Shown here one piece after another: positions 12,271 to 23,203 of a stretch of DNA of 64,000 bases. The stretch is from contig WHUZ01000011.1 of assembly GCA_015179045.1 (NCBI GenBank), forward strand, positions 372,001 to 436,000. The letters run 5' to 3'. Numbering within the stretch: the stretch's first letter is position 1; every line of letters begins with the position of its first letter. The notes below the pieces were generated by a model, which made no database searches, was not told the origin of the DNA, and was given only the letters and a program-made list of their open reading frames with translations. This stretch comes from Kalaharituber pfeilii. Its lineage: Eukaryota; Ascomycota; Pezizomycetes; Pezizales; Pezizaceae. The translations under genes were made by a program, and so were the position numbers.

Positions 12271-12889
12271 ATTTCAAGATTTTGCGACAGGGCGGTAGAT
12301 ATGCCCTGGAAATTACCAAGTGAGGAAAGTTATGACGATCGGTGAGCTCGGGCCGAGAGGTGAAATGAGCAAGGACGATGGTGAGGAGCGCGAAAGGGGT
12401 GGGGAAGGATCGTGTTGGATAAGAGAAAGGTAGGGATAGGAGCAAGGTGCACAAGTTTGTATTGGGTCAACTTTCTAAGCAAATCGTAATATACAGTACT
12501 TTTCTGGGTCCACAATGTGCCATGAGTGCGGGGATGTAGCACAAGCGGGATGCGGGTTCCCGTGGCCGCAATGAAAGCTGCAGAAGCGGCGTTGAATTTT
12601 GAATTGATGCCTACGGGACCTTTTTGCCTGGCGCGGTGATCATAGAAAAACGGGAGTGCAGAATGCTGGGCTGGGGTGGGGTGCTATGCGGGACGCCAGG
12701 GTCATGACACTCAAACGGCACCTTCTCGACGGCAGAGAGCAGCCGAGGGACAGCGGATAGTAGCAAGTACTGTAGCTATTCATCTTGAGTTAGCGGGGAG
12801 ACGCTCTGTTCCATGGACATCATGGAACTTCAACATTCCTGCAACAGCTCCTGAACTACACTGAAACTCCAGAGCTACTGCGCAATATA
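12271..12889. other. Upstream region of wss1, no gene seen
   Basis: This stretch should hold the promoter and leader of the minus-strand protease gene. It has no readable gene and no clear TATA motif. Confidence 0.4.
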
Positions 12890-13316
12890 CAGTTTTCCCT
12901 TGCTATACCGGACCTCGTTGTACCGGAAACCTTGCTATACCGGATGCTCTCAGGTTGCTACATCCCGCTCCCATACAAAACCCTCTTGCTATACCGGACG
13001 CACTAAGAATACCGGACCGGACAGGAATTGCCAGGCACTTACCCCCCTGTCTCCATACAAATAATATTTGCTATACCGGATACACTAACACTGAAACGTC
13101 CAATCTTGGCTATCCCACATTGCATTCACCTTCAGATGCTTACTAAACTTAACATTACATAATAAAATTAGGCTGTCGCTGTTCCCAATTACAGTACATT
13201 ATTTTTGCTGCCCATCCCTATTCTGTCCTGCCAAGCATTTTATTCTATAGCGGGACCTTGCTATACCGGACGAAAAAGGCCAGATTTTACAGATCCGGTA
13301 TAGCAAGGGAAAACTG
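12890..13316. mobile_element. TA-flanked mariner/pogo-like MITE (family B, ctataccgga)
   Basis: The terminal inverted repeats are essentially perfect for about 24 bp: cagttttcccttgctatacc on the left, and its reverse complement on the right ending aaaactg. TA lies on both sides (12888-12889 and 13317-13318). The 427-bp element has no coding capacity. It carries at least five internal copies of the ttgctataccgga word (near 12917, 12940, 12983, 13067 and 13257), so the end motif is scattered through the whole element. Its right end is homologous to 10360-10441. Confidence 0.85.
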
Positions 13317-13318
13317 TA

Positions 13319-14589
13319 CCGCTAGCTAGGCGCTCGTGCACCTTGGTCGCACACGGCAGTAGCAGCAGCGGACATCATGCTAGGACGATATTCGGATATA
13401 ACTTGTACATGTATAGTCTCATGTGCATGTATACGTATCTGGCCGGATAGGAAACAAACACGTAAGCATATATGCTAGTTGGCACTGGTTAGTTTATGAA
13501 GAAAGCTTGTTACAGATTGGCATCACACGCTGCCGATCACAACCTGTCGGGTTGTAGTAGTTACGTTATGCATAAGGAGAGTCGCATTGATAGATGTATA
13601 CGAGCCGGACACTGATCTGAGTAGGCATATACGGAGTATATATCGGCCAAACAACAGCTTGGAATGATAGATAAATTACCAACATGCTGTACACCCTGGC
13701 TGCGGACCAATATTGCGCTGTTGATAGGCTCGATGTTATTCATCTCATGGAATGCGGTTGTACACATAATTACCAGCCCACAGTGGCGGCTCGAGACTGC
13801 GCGGTGGCCATGGATCACAGAATGGATTGGATTGGGGCAGAGTCTCGATATACCACGCAAAATCGCCGGCATCGTTGGAGCGCCTGAATGGTGTTCTGTA
13901 TCATGTGCACGCTGAAGATTTATACCTCAAGCTCATGCCCGGTTCGTCCCCCTCGGTGCGCGGTATCTGGGGCGCCATGCGGCATTGATCAAGACATCGC
14001 TGGCGTGCAACACCGGTGCTTTCTTTTGGCCATCGACTGCTTGAAACTATCATAGCCGCCGATAGCACCTATTATGCTGTGCGCCTGCCGTGCATGCTTT
14101 GGCGGCACCTCACGCAAGCTACGCGCATAGCACAAGCGGCGACTGTATCTGTACTAGTAGGGGCTCGCATATCATGCGTAAACGCACAACTGGGCCCACG
14201 ATACCTCTTTAGAGGGCAGGTATAATTCTTCTGCGCTTACTACATTGGGAGCCCTTATCCGAAGTGAGGTTGGAGGCAGGGACCACAGAGGGGGTGCTCA
14301 CCGTTGCACTCATACTCACTCGGGTGTAAGCTTGCTAGTAAGTACTCGGTTATGATACTAACCTACTACTACAACTATCAACGTGAGTAAACCCGCCACG
14401 GGAGGGTACAGTATCATGTAAGGCGCTGGAAGACTGACTGCGAGTGGAGAGTGCAAGATTAGGCGGAGGCAGAGTGCCTGATGACATCGCACGAACGTTA
14501 CACACGCTGTATGTGAATGTCGACATTAGCATGTCTCGGTACTTTTTCCGTCGGCAAGAGCCCGGACCGGCGCGCTTCGGCACTAGAGA
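13319..14589. other. Intergenic region, no gene seen
   Basis: Open frames here overlap each other in several phases, none exceeds about 103 residues, and none has a recognisable motif. No RNA gene was seen. Confidence 0.4.
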
Positions 14590-15037
14590 ACATCCGGGTA
14601 AAGTTGTTCGGGTAATTATAAAGCATGATTATTAAGCGCAAAAATAACCGTAACAGCAAGAGGGATTTTGCACACGATTTAGGGATTGTGACTTGGGTAA
14701 AATTATGCAAGCTTTTAGTCAAGATTTAGTCTCACTTGTTTCGGCTTTAGTGATGCATAAATGGGCAGAGTTTGGAATACATTGCTTGTCGCACAACATA
14801 CTGAAGAGGCCCTGATTCATAGCTCCTGAGATAGAACAGTGTCTGAAGAAGCTATAAACTGAAGTGCGACATAAAAAACTGATTTGGTATGAAATCCAAG
14901 TTATCCCAAGAAAAGGAGTTTAAGCATATACTTGCTGTTAATATTATTAACCTGTATATGCTGTTAACTGCGCCACAAACACTTCGTTGCTACAGCAACA
15001 TTGCTTAATAATTACCCGAACAACTTTACCAGGATGT
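14590..15037. mobile_element. MITE with about 29-bp terminal inverted repeats
   Basis: The left end acatccgggtaaagttgttc... and the right end ...gaacaactttaccaggatgt are inverted copies differing at one position over about 29 bp. The element spans about 448 bp and is AT-rich with no coding frame. Its ends do not resemble the ctata families, so it belongs to a different group. A clear target duplication could not be assigned. Confidence 0.75.
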
Positions 15038-16476
15038 TAGATGTGGAAAGGCTGGGCGTGGCTGACTAAGACGCGCTGCATATGATATCATATGATATGA
15101 TATGCTCTTTGCTGGGTGCGGAAGTGGCCTGGTGCTTGGCGCGCTGAGGACCACTGGCCGGCCGCGACCAAGGGCGCATCTGGGTGCTGACCGCGCAAGT
15201 CTCGCCGTGCGCGAGACCGCGGCCTTCCGCTCCAGCGCACACGCGCTCGCACTTGCACCCCCTCACCATACGGCCGTCTGCTCGCCGCAATGCAGAGGCC
15301 CCGGAGGGCCCAAAACCCCACCGGCCCTTCTGGCCTCCATTGTGCATTTGCCTTGCTACTCGTACTAGTACACCTCGACACGTGCCGTCCCCTCGTCAAG
15401 TGTGTGGATTGGCCGCTTGCAGGGCAAAGAATAGCCAACGCCCAACCTAGCGCGAGGGCATTGTGCAGCTGCTGCCAGGGCACAGGAAGGTGCAGCCAGC
15501 CGTTTCACCTATCTAGCTAGCTAGTGCATCCGCCAATCCCGGAGCCGCAGGCCATCATGCATGGACGGTAATCCATCTTGGATCATCACAATTACCGAAA
15601 TGACGAGTTCCTCAACAGTCTTTCAGATACTCATGTGCACGTTGCAATGGCTACAAGGATAGATTTTATCATGTCAAAATTCAGAACTATCCGAATTCGC
15701 GCCACTGCTGGAGCTCTTATGTATGGCTCAGCGGTACACCCCTGACATGAGGAAAGTTGGTGTCAGACCGGATGCTTTTTCCGTGCCCTCCCGTGAGGAA
15801 ACAGGCATCTCAAGGATTTATCATACGCCACGAGCCAACCGCGACACACTCCTTGAGAAAATTGAGACGGAATTACCAACGGGTGGATGAGCAGGGCATA
15901 ATCGTTTGTAAGCTTGTAGCTAATTAGCACTGGGGATGTGTATCATTCATGTGGTATCACGTCTAATGGGAGCTCTTGCTATACCCTGGTTAGTCATGAT
16001 TTTCTAACAGCTAGGGGCAGATAAGAAGTCAGTGTATTCGGTAAGGCGTGTCACTATCAGGGTTGCACCCACGATAAATTTTGACTCAGCTACACGGAAC
16101 ACCATTCATGATGAACGACGATTCTTCAGCAAACTCAATGCATCCTTAGACATCCTTACATGACCTGGGTTGTTAGTGATTCCATAGGACAATGTTGGGT
16201 GTCAAACTGGAGGGTGATGCCACCGGCCGCTGGAGGAAGTCCAACAACATTAGGCTTAGTCTCCAATCTTGACGAATCCGAAAGAGCAATGAAGATAGGA
16301 TTGCTGGAATCAGCTCTCAAGATGCATCTACCAAATAATCAGTGTTTAAGTATCAAGTTCAGTCTCGGCTCTTCAATTTTTCCGAATTCACACAGAAGAG
16401 ATAACCGAGTTGTTTGAAAAAGGAAATTTCGAGTGACAAGGCCATGAATAAAGCAAGGTGGACGCAGGATCTCATA
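15038..16476. other. Intergenic region, no gene seen
   Basis: A (tatgata)-like short repeat at 15079-15102 is followed by a GC-rich patch (15110-15500) with several overlapping low-complexity frames. The 85-residue frame at 16160-16417 (+) has no family signature. The last part is probably upstream sequence of the multicopper oxidase. Confidence 0.4.
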
Positions 16477-16490
16477 GATATATATATAGA
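16477..16490 (+). promoter_or_regulatory. TATA-like element before the multicopper oxidase
   Basis: The sequence atatatatataga lies about 110 bp before the start codon at 16597, a plausible distance for a fungal TATA box. Assigned only by sequence and position. Confidence 0.35.
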
Positions 16491-16596
16491 GACATGTCTA
16501 CCCAGGTTGAGCAGGATTTCTTCTTCAACAGATCAATCCTACTGCCACAGTCACAGGGTTGCATTCCTCCCATCTATATCACGCTAGATTCTTAAG

Positions 16597-18528
16597 ATGA
16601 AGGCCGCCTACACCTTTCTGATCTTATGCAGCCTGAGCTCAGTCATTGGATATCCTCTTGAAAACACCAATAAAAGGAGGAATGATGAGGAATGGCTAAG
16701 CCCTGTCTATACACAAGTCTTTGGTACGATATTACGAGAAGGTGCTCTAAATTCTAATATGACTAACAATGAGGCATGTTAATAGGGAAGCCTCTATTTA
16801 TTCCTCCTCTATTGCAACCGCTTACCACGTACACAAATACCACCAGTGGAGAGATCTTTGATTTTTACGAAATCAAGATTCAGGCATTGACACAACAGAT
16901 CTATGCCGGGAAACAGGCCACAAACCTGATTGGTTACAACGGTCAAGTTCCAGGGCCTACAATCAAGACTACAATTGGAAGGAGGAGTGTCGTTCGGTTC
17001 ATAAATGAGGAAGCCAGGCCTGCTAGTATCCAGTAAGTAGATTCACGACTTTCTTTGCGTTCTGGACTAATGGGCTATGCAGTCTTCATGGTTCTCCAAG
17101 CAGGCCGGTCTTTGACGGTTGGGCAGAAGATGTCATTCAGCAGGGAGAATATAAGGACTATGTTTATCCTAATCACTCACCAAGGACGCTGTGGTAAGAA
17201 TATAACTGTCCATTACCGCACGCCACGCAATATTAATACAGAAAAATTAGGTACCATGACCATGCTGTACATATCACAGCTATCAATGCCTTCTTCGGCC
17301 AGGCTGCCTCTTATATCATTTACGATCCTGCTCAGGAGGCTACCTTAGGCTTGCCACAAGGGAACTACGATGTCCCGCTTGTTATTACTGATCGCATTTA
17401 CCAGACTAATGGTCAACTGGTTTCTCCTGCAGGCGAAGATGATAGCTACTTTGGAGATGTCATTCATGTCAATGGCGTGCCTTGGCCATATCTGCAAATC
17501 GAGCCAAGAAAATACAGGTTCAGGCTTCTGGATGCTTCCCTTTCCAGGTCATACAAAATGCGGATCCTGGATGCTAGGGGGGTTGTAGTTCCAATGGTAG
17601 TCGTGGCAACAGGTTCGTACACGTTAATGGTTTTTTTTTTTTTTTTTTTTAATGCAGCTGCTAACTCCTCATTGAAGACTCCGGTTATATTGAACATCCT
17701 GTTACAACGAACGAGCTCATTCTTGCTATTGCAGAGAGATATGAAATCATCGTAGACTTTACGAAATATGCAGGACAAACCCTCCATCTCAGGAATGCCC
17801 GCGATTTCTCCTCCAACGAAGATTATGCGAAAACTGACTTCATTATGCAATTTGTGGTTGGCCAAGTAGTGACAGATGCCAGCAACAATGGACCCATTCC
17901 CCAGGATTTGGTTGATTTGGATCTCCCAGTCAATACCAATACAATAGACCGAAGCTTCCTCTTTGAGCGTACCAACAGCGAGTGGAGAATCAATGACATT
18001 GGCTTCGCTGATGTTGCCAACCGTATCCTGGCCACTCCTACGCCCGGAAGTACTGAGGTTTGGGAATTGGAGAACAGTTCTGGTGGATGGGGTATGTATC
18101 CATAGCATTGTTCCAATCCCCCTCGGTATAACCAATAGCTAACTATTGCTTTAGCACACCCAATTCACATTCACCTCATCGATTTCAAGGTTCTCACTCG
18201 CAATAGACGTGGTGTTGAGCCATATGAGGCTGGTTTCAAGGACACTGTTTTCATTGACGAGAATGAGACCGCCACAGTTATTGCTAGGTTTCACCCATGG
18301 ACTGGCCAATACATGTTCCACTGCCACAACCTTGTGCATGAGGACGGAGACATGATGGCAGCGTTCGACGTCGGAAACACTAAGGCACAGCCGTCCAACG
18401 GGGACAACTTCTCTGATCCGCTTAGCACAACATTTGCTGCGAAGCCGTACAGGTCAACCGATTTGGTTGAAGTGCAAACTCAATTGCTACCATATATATC
18501 TAGCCTTGATATCTATCCTCCATTCTAA
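16597..18528 (+). CDS. Secreted multicopper oxidase, bilirubin-oxidase type
   Basis: Six exons: 16597-16723, 16786-17032, 17083-17193, 17251-17612, 17678-18091 and 18155-18528, giving 544 residues. The N-terminus MKAAYTFLILCSLSSVIG is a signal peptide, so the product is probably extracellular. Copper-site motifs are LHGS (about 126), WYHDHAVH (162-169), HPIHIHL (422-428) and FHCHNLVHEDGDM (475-487). The last has a Cys477 type-1 copper ligand with Met ten residues later, as in fungal bilirubin oxidase. Overall similarity (DGWAEDV, VNGVPWPYLQIEPRKYRFR) fits that branch of the laccase superfamily rather than classical laccases. It should oxidise phenolics, bilirubin-like tetrapyrroles or metals while reducing O2 to water; the natural substrate is not visible. 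Every intron has a CTAAC-like branch site. Intron 4 contains a 20-nt T run. The gene stands alone between repeat-rich flanks. Confidence 0.92.
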
Positions 18529-21150
18529 GTGGATAAGAGTTTTGCATGCCTGTATTATGGATGCTGGTTGTATAGGTATTGCACATGGCTTAGGTACATA
18601 GGGTTTCCAAAGGCCAACTACCTAGAATTTTCTGCATTTGTTATCGTGGGCGGCGAATATATCCTTTTCTTTGTGCTTCAATTTCTTTTCTGGGCAGTTG
18701 ATACGCATGGTCTACAGCTACGTGAAATGGCCATACTTGTTCGGGACTGGGTCTAGTATAGCCTGGGGAGGGATCCTAAAAGGGTTATGAATGCTAGGTC
18801 CCAGTTGTATGATACTCTGGATATATGTTTAGGTTGTTGTCTAAATTGGGTTTTTGTTTTGTTGAATTACGTTATGGCCACATGGAGTTGATGTTACATC
18901 GAATACCACCGGTGTGACGGCTTTTAATTTGCGATTGTGGTTATTACGACTGAATCTGCTACCCTCTATTTATTTCCAGTGTTGTGATACTGGGGAGACA
19001 AAGATACTAGTGGTAATCAATATTATGCATGCGCCATGCAAAAGTTTTTATGAATATGATGCTAGCCTGGAGCCTTGTTTATTTTCGCGACCACTTGCAG
19101 CAGTGCATAACATTCATGGACAAGAAGCTCTGCGCTTATTAGTTTTTCAGAATCGACTCTAGCATACCAGGGACGACGTGCTTTCTGCACTATTTGCCAC
19201 TGATCAGCAACGATTCTTCACGCTGACATTGTGCATTTACTGCAATATGCCCTTTTTCAGGGAACTCTCTTGTCCTTTACTAGCTTAAACCACTCTTTTT
19301 TGTTTTACGTTCTCCTCCATCTAACCGATCAACTTTTCGACTTCCTCCTTATGTCATGTTTCTTAACTGTGAGAAGACATGACATTCAGCTAAATATATG
19401 GTGTCACGATAACGGGAGTTAGTACTTGGAGACTCTGTAGCTTGGTGTCGCTAAACTAGTGAGAATAAAGGCTTGGGGGGTACACACGTGAGTTGATCAT
19501 TTGTTTTTGAATAGTGCATAATTCATCGATTTTGATGAATGACGTGTCATGCATTTTTCGTCATGCGCATAAGTTTCACTGGCCAATCAGCGCATGCGTC
19601 AAAGTTATAAGATTTTTTTGCATGACGCTTGCATAACATCACTACTGTACTGTAATGCAAATAAGTAGCTTCTCGCTAATTATTGGCTCATTCAGAAGGT
19701 ATTGGAACGAGCGAAGTATAATTACATTGGTAAGGTTATGCATGGGTTTGTTTGTGAAGAAGAGTCGACAATTATGATTTCGCATATTGAATGAAGAGTC
19801 GCAAGAGAGTCTGACTTATACATGAATAATGATAGGCGACAAGAATCCGAAATGTAGAAGGTATAACAAATGAAGCTTCAGTAAGTGAAAAACAAAGATA
19901 AGTGCAGGCTTGCCTACAAGCATGAAACTTATGCGGAGATAAGCACCAATAGAAAAGAATGCTGTAAGCCACACAGTGGCGGTTACCAACTCGGATGTAC
20001 GCCTACTTCCAACAGTATGCGTTACTTCTCTATTCAAGTCGATCTAGCAGTATTCCTATCTCCACTGACCTAAATCCGAAAGACATGAATTCTTTCTAAG
20101 TAAGATAAGGATAAGACCTGTCGCCCTGATAGCTCTATGCTTGATTACAAGGTAAGTGTACATGTATGATACACTAAGCTGTGCCACTGTCGTGCGCTGC
20201 TCCCCGCCAAGACTACACTCACAACGGGTAACTACACACATGTACAGTGCATTGCAAATCCACAAGATCGATTTCATCTTCTCGAAAACAAAGGCCAAAA
20301 GCAATAAGCCTTCCTGGTCCGCAACCGAGGCCCATGTTGCCAGCAACCCGCATGCATAATCCAAAAGTTGGTCAGACATAAACGCCTACCTGCACGTAGG
20401 TCATCGATTTGAGTTGCCCGGTTGCCCGTTTCGGTCGCCGGTCGCCAGTTTTGGTCGCCGGTCGCCGATTTTGGTCGCCGGTTTGGCCTACCCCCTCTCA
20501 ACGCATTTGGTGCTCCCTGCTCTTCTGCACATCTTCCTTGCTTCCATGCTGCAAGCATAAGCACGGGCCGATGCGGCACACACATTCGCGGAACGGAATG
20601 GGGCACAGGGACGGACGGGAACTGGGATGGCATGCCTCACGGCGGTACTCCGCGTTATGTTGCATGCCCGATCCATGCAATGCACTGCAGCGGGGCAGCC
20701 CTATCAAGGACATGAGTGCAAAGTCTGAGCAGCAATCGGGCCTGTCCGTGGCAGATGCGGTTTTCTAGCTGGTTCGCAATGTGGTTGTCCGCAGCCACTG
20801 GGCCATCTTCAGGGTAACGCATCAGCACCCACATAGCTTCCGCCAAGCCCCACCGGAACCTCGCATGCCACATCTTGGCAATCCAAATTTCAGTCCAAAG
20901 CTTGTACTTGTACGTATCAGCTTATCATTCCATCACCAAACGGTAGACGTCACCAGGCCCAGTTCATCACGTCCACTGTACCCCCGCCCCCTTCCATCTC
21001 ACACCGCGCAAGAGAAAAGAGCAACACAGATACTACCTCAGGTCTCGTATGCCTGGCTCACCTACGCTGACGTCACTAACCTCTCCTACTCAAGCAGAGC
21101 AACCCCCCCCCTGTCGTTGAGTCCTCCAAGCTCCCCTGCTTCGACAAAGC
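18529..21150. other. Intergenic region, no gene seen
   Basis: Moderately AT-rich DNA without a gene. It contains scattered tgacg/gtcatgc words at 19540-19630, a stray copy of the 8464 palindrome arm near 19690, and a GC-rich tandem repeat at 20432-20482. The part just before 21151 is CT-rich, as in many fungal promoters. Confidence 0.4.
20432..20482. repeat. About 21-bp GC-rich tandem repeat, about 2.5 copies
   Basis: The unit ggtcgccggtcgcc plus an ag/ga-tttt spacer is repeated head to tail. It has no associated gene. Confidence 0.6.
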
Positions 21151-22722
21151 ATGTCTACTCCTGAAGACCTCTTCTTCAACGCCCTTCACACCGTTCGCGA
21201 TTCCACTCTTCATGCCGCCAACATTTTCGATTCCCAACTGGACTCTCTCGCCACCTCTCTCCGCGGCGTCCTCTCTTCCAGCACCTGGCTTCCAGAATCG
21301 TACCGCCCGCGCCCTCCACTCCCACCCCCACCCCCACCACCGCCGCCTCACTCCCTCCCCTTCTATTACGCCTCCCTCCTCAATCCTTCCTACCTTTACA
21401 AATCCACCTCCGCCTGGGCAACTCGCCACAAATTCCTCTCGGCAACCCTCTTCGTCTCGCTCACCCTTGGCACATGTTACACGACTCACCGTCTTCTCCT
21501 ACGCCGGTCAAAGAAGAGGCTCAAGCGCCGCACAGCCCGAGCGCCGAATGGCGCGCGAACCCAGGTCGTCATTATTGCCGGCTATCCGCACGAGGCAATT
21601 ACAGGTCTGTTGGCACTAGATCTCGAAAAGCGCGGGTTTATAGTCTATATTGTCGTAACCACTCCCGAAGAGGAACGCGCGGTCGTTGCAGGCGTAGGAC
21701 AGGGCCGTGCCGACATTCGTCCACTCATGCTAGACGTTGCAGACCCCGTTGCCCATATTGAAAGGTTTGCGAGCTACCTTCTATCGCCGCAGACGGCGTT
21801 CCAGGGCGCTACAGCAAGCCACTATCTTTCACTGGTGGGACTCGTGATAGTTCCCGCCTTGTCATCATACCAAGTTGCGCCGATTGAAGTACTATGTGGG
21901 GACATGTGGGCGGATACTATGAACATCAACTTACTCCAGCCCATCGTGATAACACGCTGCTTCCTCCGCGTCCTAGCCCTCTTTAAAGCCCGGGTCGTCG
22001 TCCTCCAAAGCGTCATCGTGCCTAGCCTCGCACCACCCTTCTGCGCATTGGAAACGGTCGTCGGCCGAGCTGTCGAGGGGTGGGTTGGCGTCCTCGAGCG
22101 GGAGGTATCCCCATTCGGCGTCGGTGTCTCACTTATTAAAGTAGGGAACGTAGAGGGTCTGTCAGGTGGAAATGGTAACCAACATTTTCCCACTACTGCA
22201 TCCGCGTCCTCGTCGGCCTCATCGTCGAGGATGAGGACGCCATCGCCGTCATCGATTCCTCCTGGCGCACGCGCGGATGTGTTGTCGTGGCCCGCCCCTC
22301 TAAGGGCATCCTATGCGCGTCAATTCATAGCGTCCCTATCCTCGTCTTCCTCTCCCGCGGCAGCGGCCTCAGTCCGCGGCGCTCCGCTCCGGGACCTACA
22401 CATTGCGGTCTTCGATGCACTGTCCGGTGGCGGAAGTGGCCCAAAGACCAAGAGGCCCGCGAAACACGTGTACAGTGTCGGTACTGGGTCGCGCGTGTAC
22501 GAGGTGCTGGCGGGATGGTTGCCTAGGAGCGCAGTAGGGTGGTTGTTGGGGGTGCCGCGCTTTGGGAGTGTAAATGTGCAACAGCACAGGAGGGCCAGGG
22601 GGGAGATTAGGAATGCGGGAGACCCTGAGCCTGATTCGGGATCAGGAGGGGAGGGTGGGGTGGGTAGTGGTGGGGGCGCGGCAGTGGCAGGTGAGTGGGA
22701 AAAGGTGGAGCGGATGGTTTGA
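21151..22722 (+). CDS. DUF1776 family protein, membrane-anchored SDR-like
   Basis: An intronless frame of 523 residues starting MSTPEDLFFNALHTVRDS. A poly-proline run lies at about residues 53-65, followed by a single hydrophobic segment near 93-115 (FLSATLFVSLTLGTCY) and a basic cluster (RRSKKRLKRR). The remainder looks like a Rossmann/SDR-like fold: a strand with small residues (VVIIAGYPHEAITG), an acidic LMLDVADP segment and a VVVLQSVIVPSLAPPF segment where an SDR would have its catalytic Ser and Tyr. The YxxxK pair is not obvious, so catalysis is doubtful. The fungal DUF1776 family includes, to my recollection, yeast YNL181W, an essential putative oxidoreductase. The C-terminal 40 residues are Gly/Ser-rich. 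The function is unknown and membrane association is inferred. Confidence 0.85.
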   Translation: MSTPEDLFFNALHTVRDSTLHAANIFDSQLDSLATSLRGVLSSSTWLPESYRPRPPLPPPPPPPPPHSLPFYYASLLNPSYLYKSTSAWATRHKFLSATLFVSLTLGTCYTTHRLLLRRSKKRLKRRTARAPNGARTQVVIIAGYPHEAITGLLALDLEKRGFIVYIVVTTPEEERAVVAGVGQGRADIRPLMLDVADPVAHIERFASYLLSPQTAFQGATASHYLSLVGLVIVPALSSYQVAPIEVLCGDMWADTMNINLLQPIVITRCFLRVLALFKARVVVLQSVIVPSLAPPFCALETVVGRAVEGWVGVLEREVSPFGVGVSLIKVGNVEGLSGGNGNQHFPTTASASSSASSSRMRTPSPSSIPPGARADVLSWPAPLRASYARQFIASLSSSSSPAAAASVRGAPLRDLHIAVFDALSGGGSGPKTKRPAKHVYSVGTGSRVYEVLAGWLPRSAVGWLLGVPRFGSVNVQQHRRARGEIRNAGDPEPDSGSGGEGGVGSGGGAAVAGEWEKVERMV

Positions 22723-23203
22723 GACAAGTGTAAATTGTCTTTTCAAGTTCCCGTGTCCAACATCACACCCAACATCACACCACCTTTCTTGTACTATATT
22801 CTATTCTTACTTCACTTTCGTCTATGGGCCTTTACTCCAGGAAAATCATGTACACGGGCGTTTTCCTTTCGGACTTTATGTACGTTCAAAAAATTACAAA
22901 ATTTGTGCATATAGGAGTTTTTGTCGATTCTGGTTTTGGTAAATAGGGTGGCTTCATTTCTCCGCTTAATTACACTCTTTGATATATCGTAAAAGACTTT
23001 TTTTGGAAATCATCACGTGACATTATCATATTGATGTGAATAGGAAATCACTACAGAGAGGAAGACTCTAATCTGTATGAACAAAAACCGGAAACAAGGT
23101 AAAAAACAAATGAGGCAGACAATTAGCTGCCCTGCAAGACAGCAACTCAATTTTCAGTGCTAACAAAAACACAAACTGTGGAAGATATACCCACCATACC
23201 ACA

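Noticed and set aside
17464..18135. 223-codon minus-strand frame inside the multicopper oxidase
   Set aside because: It is the antisense of conserved exons 4-5 and crosses an intron.
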